This document shows positions 6,044 through 6,238 of a stretch of DNA of 6,238 nucleotides, piece after piece; the first letter of the stretch is position 1, and the number at the start of each line of letters is the position of its first letter. The notes under the pieces are model-generated. The model was not told the origin of the DNA. It made no database searches and saw nothing but the letters and a program-made list of their open reading frames with translations. Origin of the DNA: an uncultured Bacilli bacterium (lineage in GTDB: Bacteria > Bacillota_I > Bacilli_A > RF39 > UBA660); the NCBI GenBank assembly GCA_947629115.1, contig CANRCL010000065.1, positions 1 to 6,238 on the forward strand. Direction: 5' to 3'. The translations under genes and the position numbers were made by a program.

Positions 6044-6114
6044 ATTAATTTTCATATTTTAACCATAAGGCGCTGGTGTTGCAGACATAAACTCAATATT
6101 GATTTATTTAATCT

Positions 6115-6238
6115 TTATTCTTCAATTAAAAAATCAATAATATTTATAACTTGTATTCCATCTATTTGTTTATTTTTTACATTATCCATAGTTAGTATTA
6201 CTTTTCTATAGTTATCATTAATTGCTAAAAGTGATTTT
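6115..6238 (-). CDS. AAA-family ATPase with DUF4143-type C-terminus, 5' end beyond right window edge
   Basis: Only the last 40 codons are present, entering from the right edge and ending at TAA 6117-6115. The visible peptide contains YRKVILTMDNV and DGIQVINIIDFLIEE. This matches the typical tail of AAA_14/DUF4143 ATPases, which end in the pattern (Y/R)-K-h-h-h-T-M-D ... G-I-...-N-I-I-D-F-L. Whole proteins of this family are usually about 400 residues, with an N-terminal P-loop ATPase and a restriction-like C-terminal domain; their cellular role is poorly known and they are often present in several copies. No ATPase motif is visible here because the N-terminal part is outside the window. The gene is followed by a terminator, so it is probably not cotranscribed with the collagen-like gene. 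Confidence 0.7.
   Translation of the reverse strand, partial: KSLLAINDNYRKVILTMDNVKNKQIDGIQVINIIDFLIEE

Noticed and set aside
6026..6211. Plus-strand 61-codon open frame
   Set aside because: Its start lies in the terminator hairpin and it runs antisense to the DUF4143-type tail; no ribosome site.
1..6238. tRNA, rRNA, CRISPR array, insertion sequence or attachment site
   Set aside because: I saw no cloverleaf, regularly spaced repeats, transposase-like frame or terminal repeats; apart from short gaps the window is filled by the genes listed.

Overview
The window is strongly AT-rich and comes from a low-GC Gram-positive-type bacterium, most likely a gut Bacilli, Clostridia or Mycoplasmatota relative. 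Supporting this are AGGAGG-type Shine-Dalgarno sequences, sigma-A-like promoters, Gly-Pro-Thr/Gly-Pro-Gln collagen-like repeats, and a Firmicutes-style fused ATPase-permease ABC protein. The open frames read through under the standard bacterial code: tryptophan is TGG, and every stop seen is TAA or TAG. The species cannot be named from sequence alone.

All genes lie on the minus strand, so reading order is right to left. From the right edge: (1) the last 40 codons of an AAA-family ATPase with a DUF4143-type C-terminus, then a hairpin terminator at about 6021-6043; (2) an intergenic stretch of about 245 bp with inverted and direct AT-rich repeats; (3) a 416-residue collagen-like protein (start re-assigned to 5854), with its terminator at 4554-4580; (4) an 805-residue ATPase-permease ABC exporter with a consensus promoter and ideal ribosome binding site; (5) a 238-residue unknown protein with a predicted two-helix membrane hairpin and its own strong promoter just after the ABC stop codon, ending in a UUCG-loop terminator that overlaps its stop codon; (6) at the left edge, a 392-codon fragment of an exported protein with a formylglycine-generating-enzyme-like (C-type-lectin-like) domain. 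The last gene was recognised by translating the open frame that runs off the left edge.

The most interesting element is the promoter of that left-edge surface protein. A near-consensus -35 (TTGACC) and a perfect -10 (TATAAT) are 16 bp apart, and half of that spacer is an uninterrupted run of eight G. Such runs are very unlikely by chance in DNA this AT-rich. The layout matches known phase-variable promoters, where strand slippage changes the -35/-10 spacing and so the expression level. One added G would give the optimal 17 bp.

Taken together the window looks like a set of cell-envelope genes: a possibly phase-variable lectin-fold surface protein, a modular collagen-like fibre, an exporter and a small membrane protein. 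They appear to be mostly independently transcribed; the exception is the ABC gene and the 238-residue gene, between which no terminator is visible.
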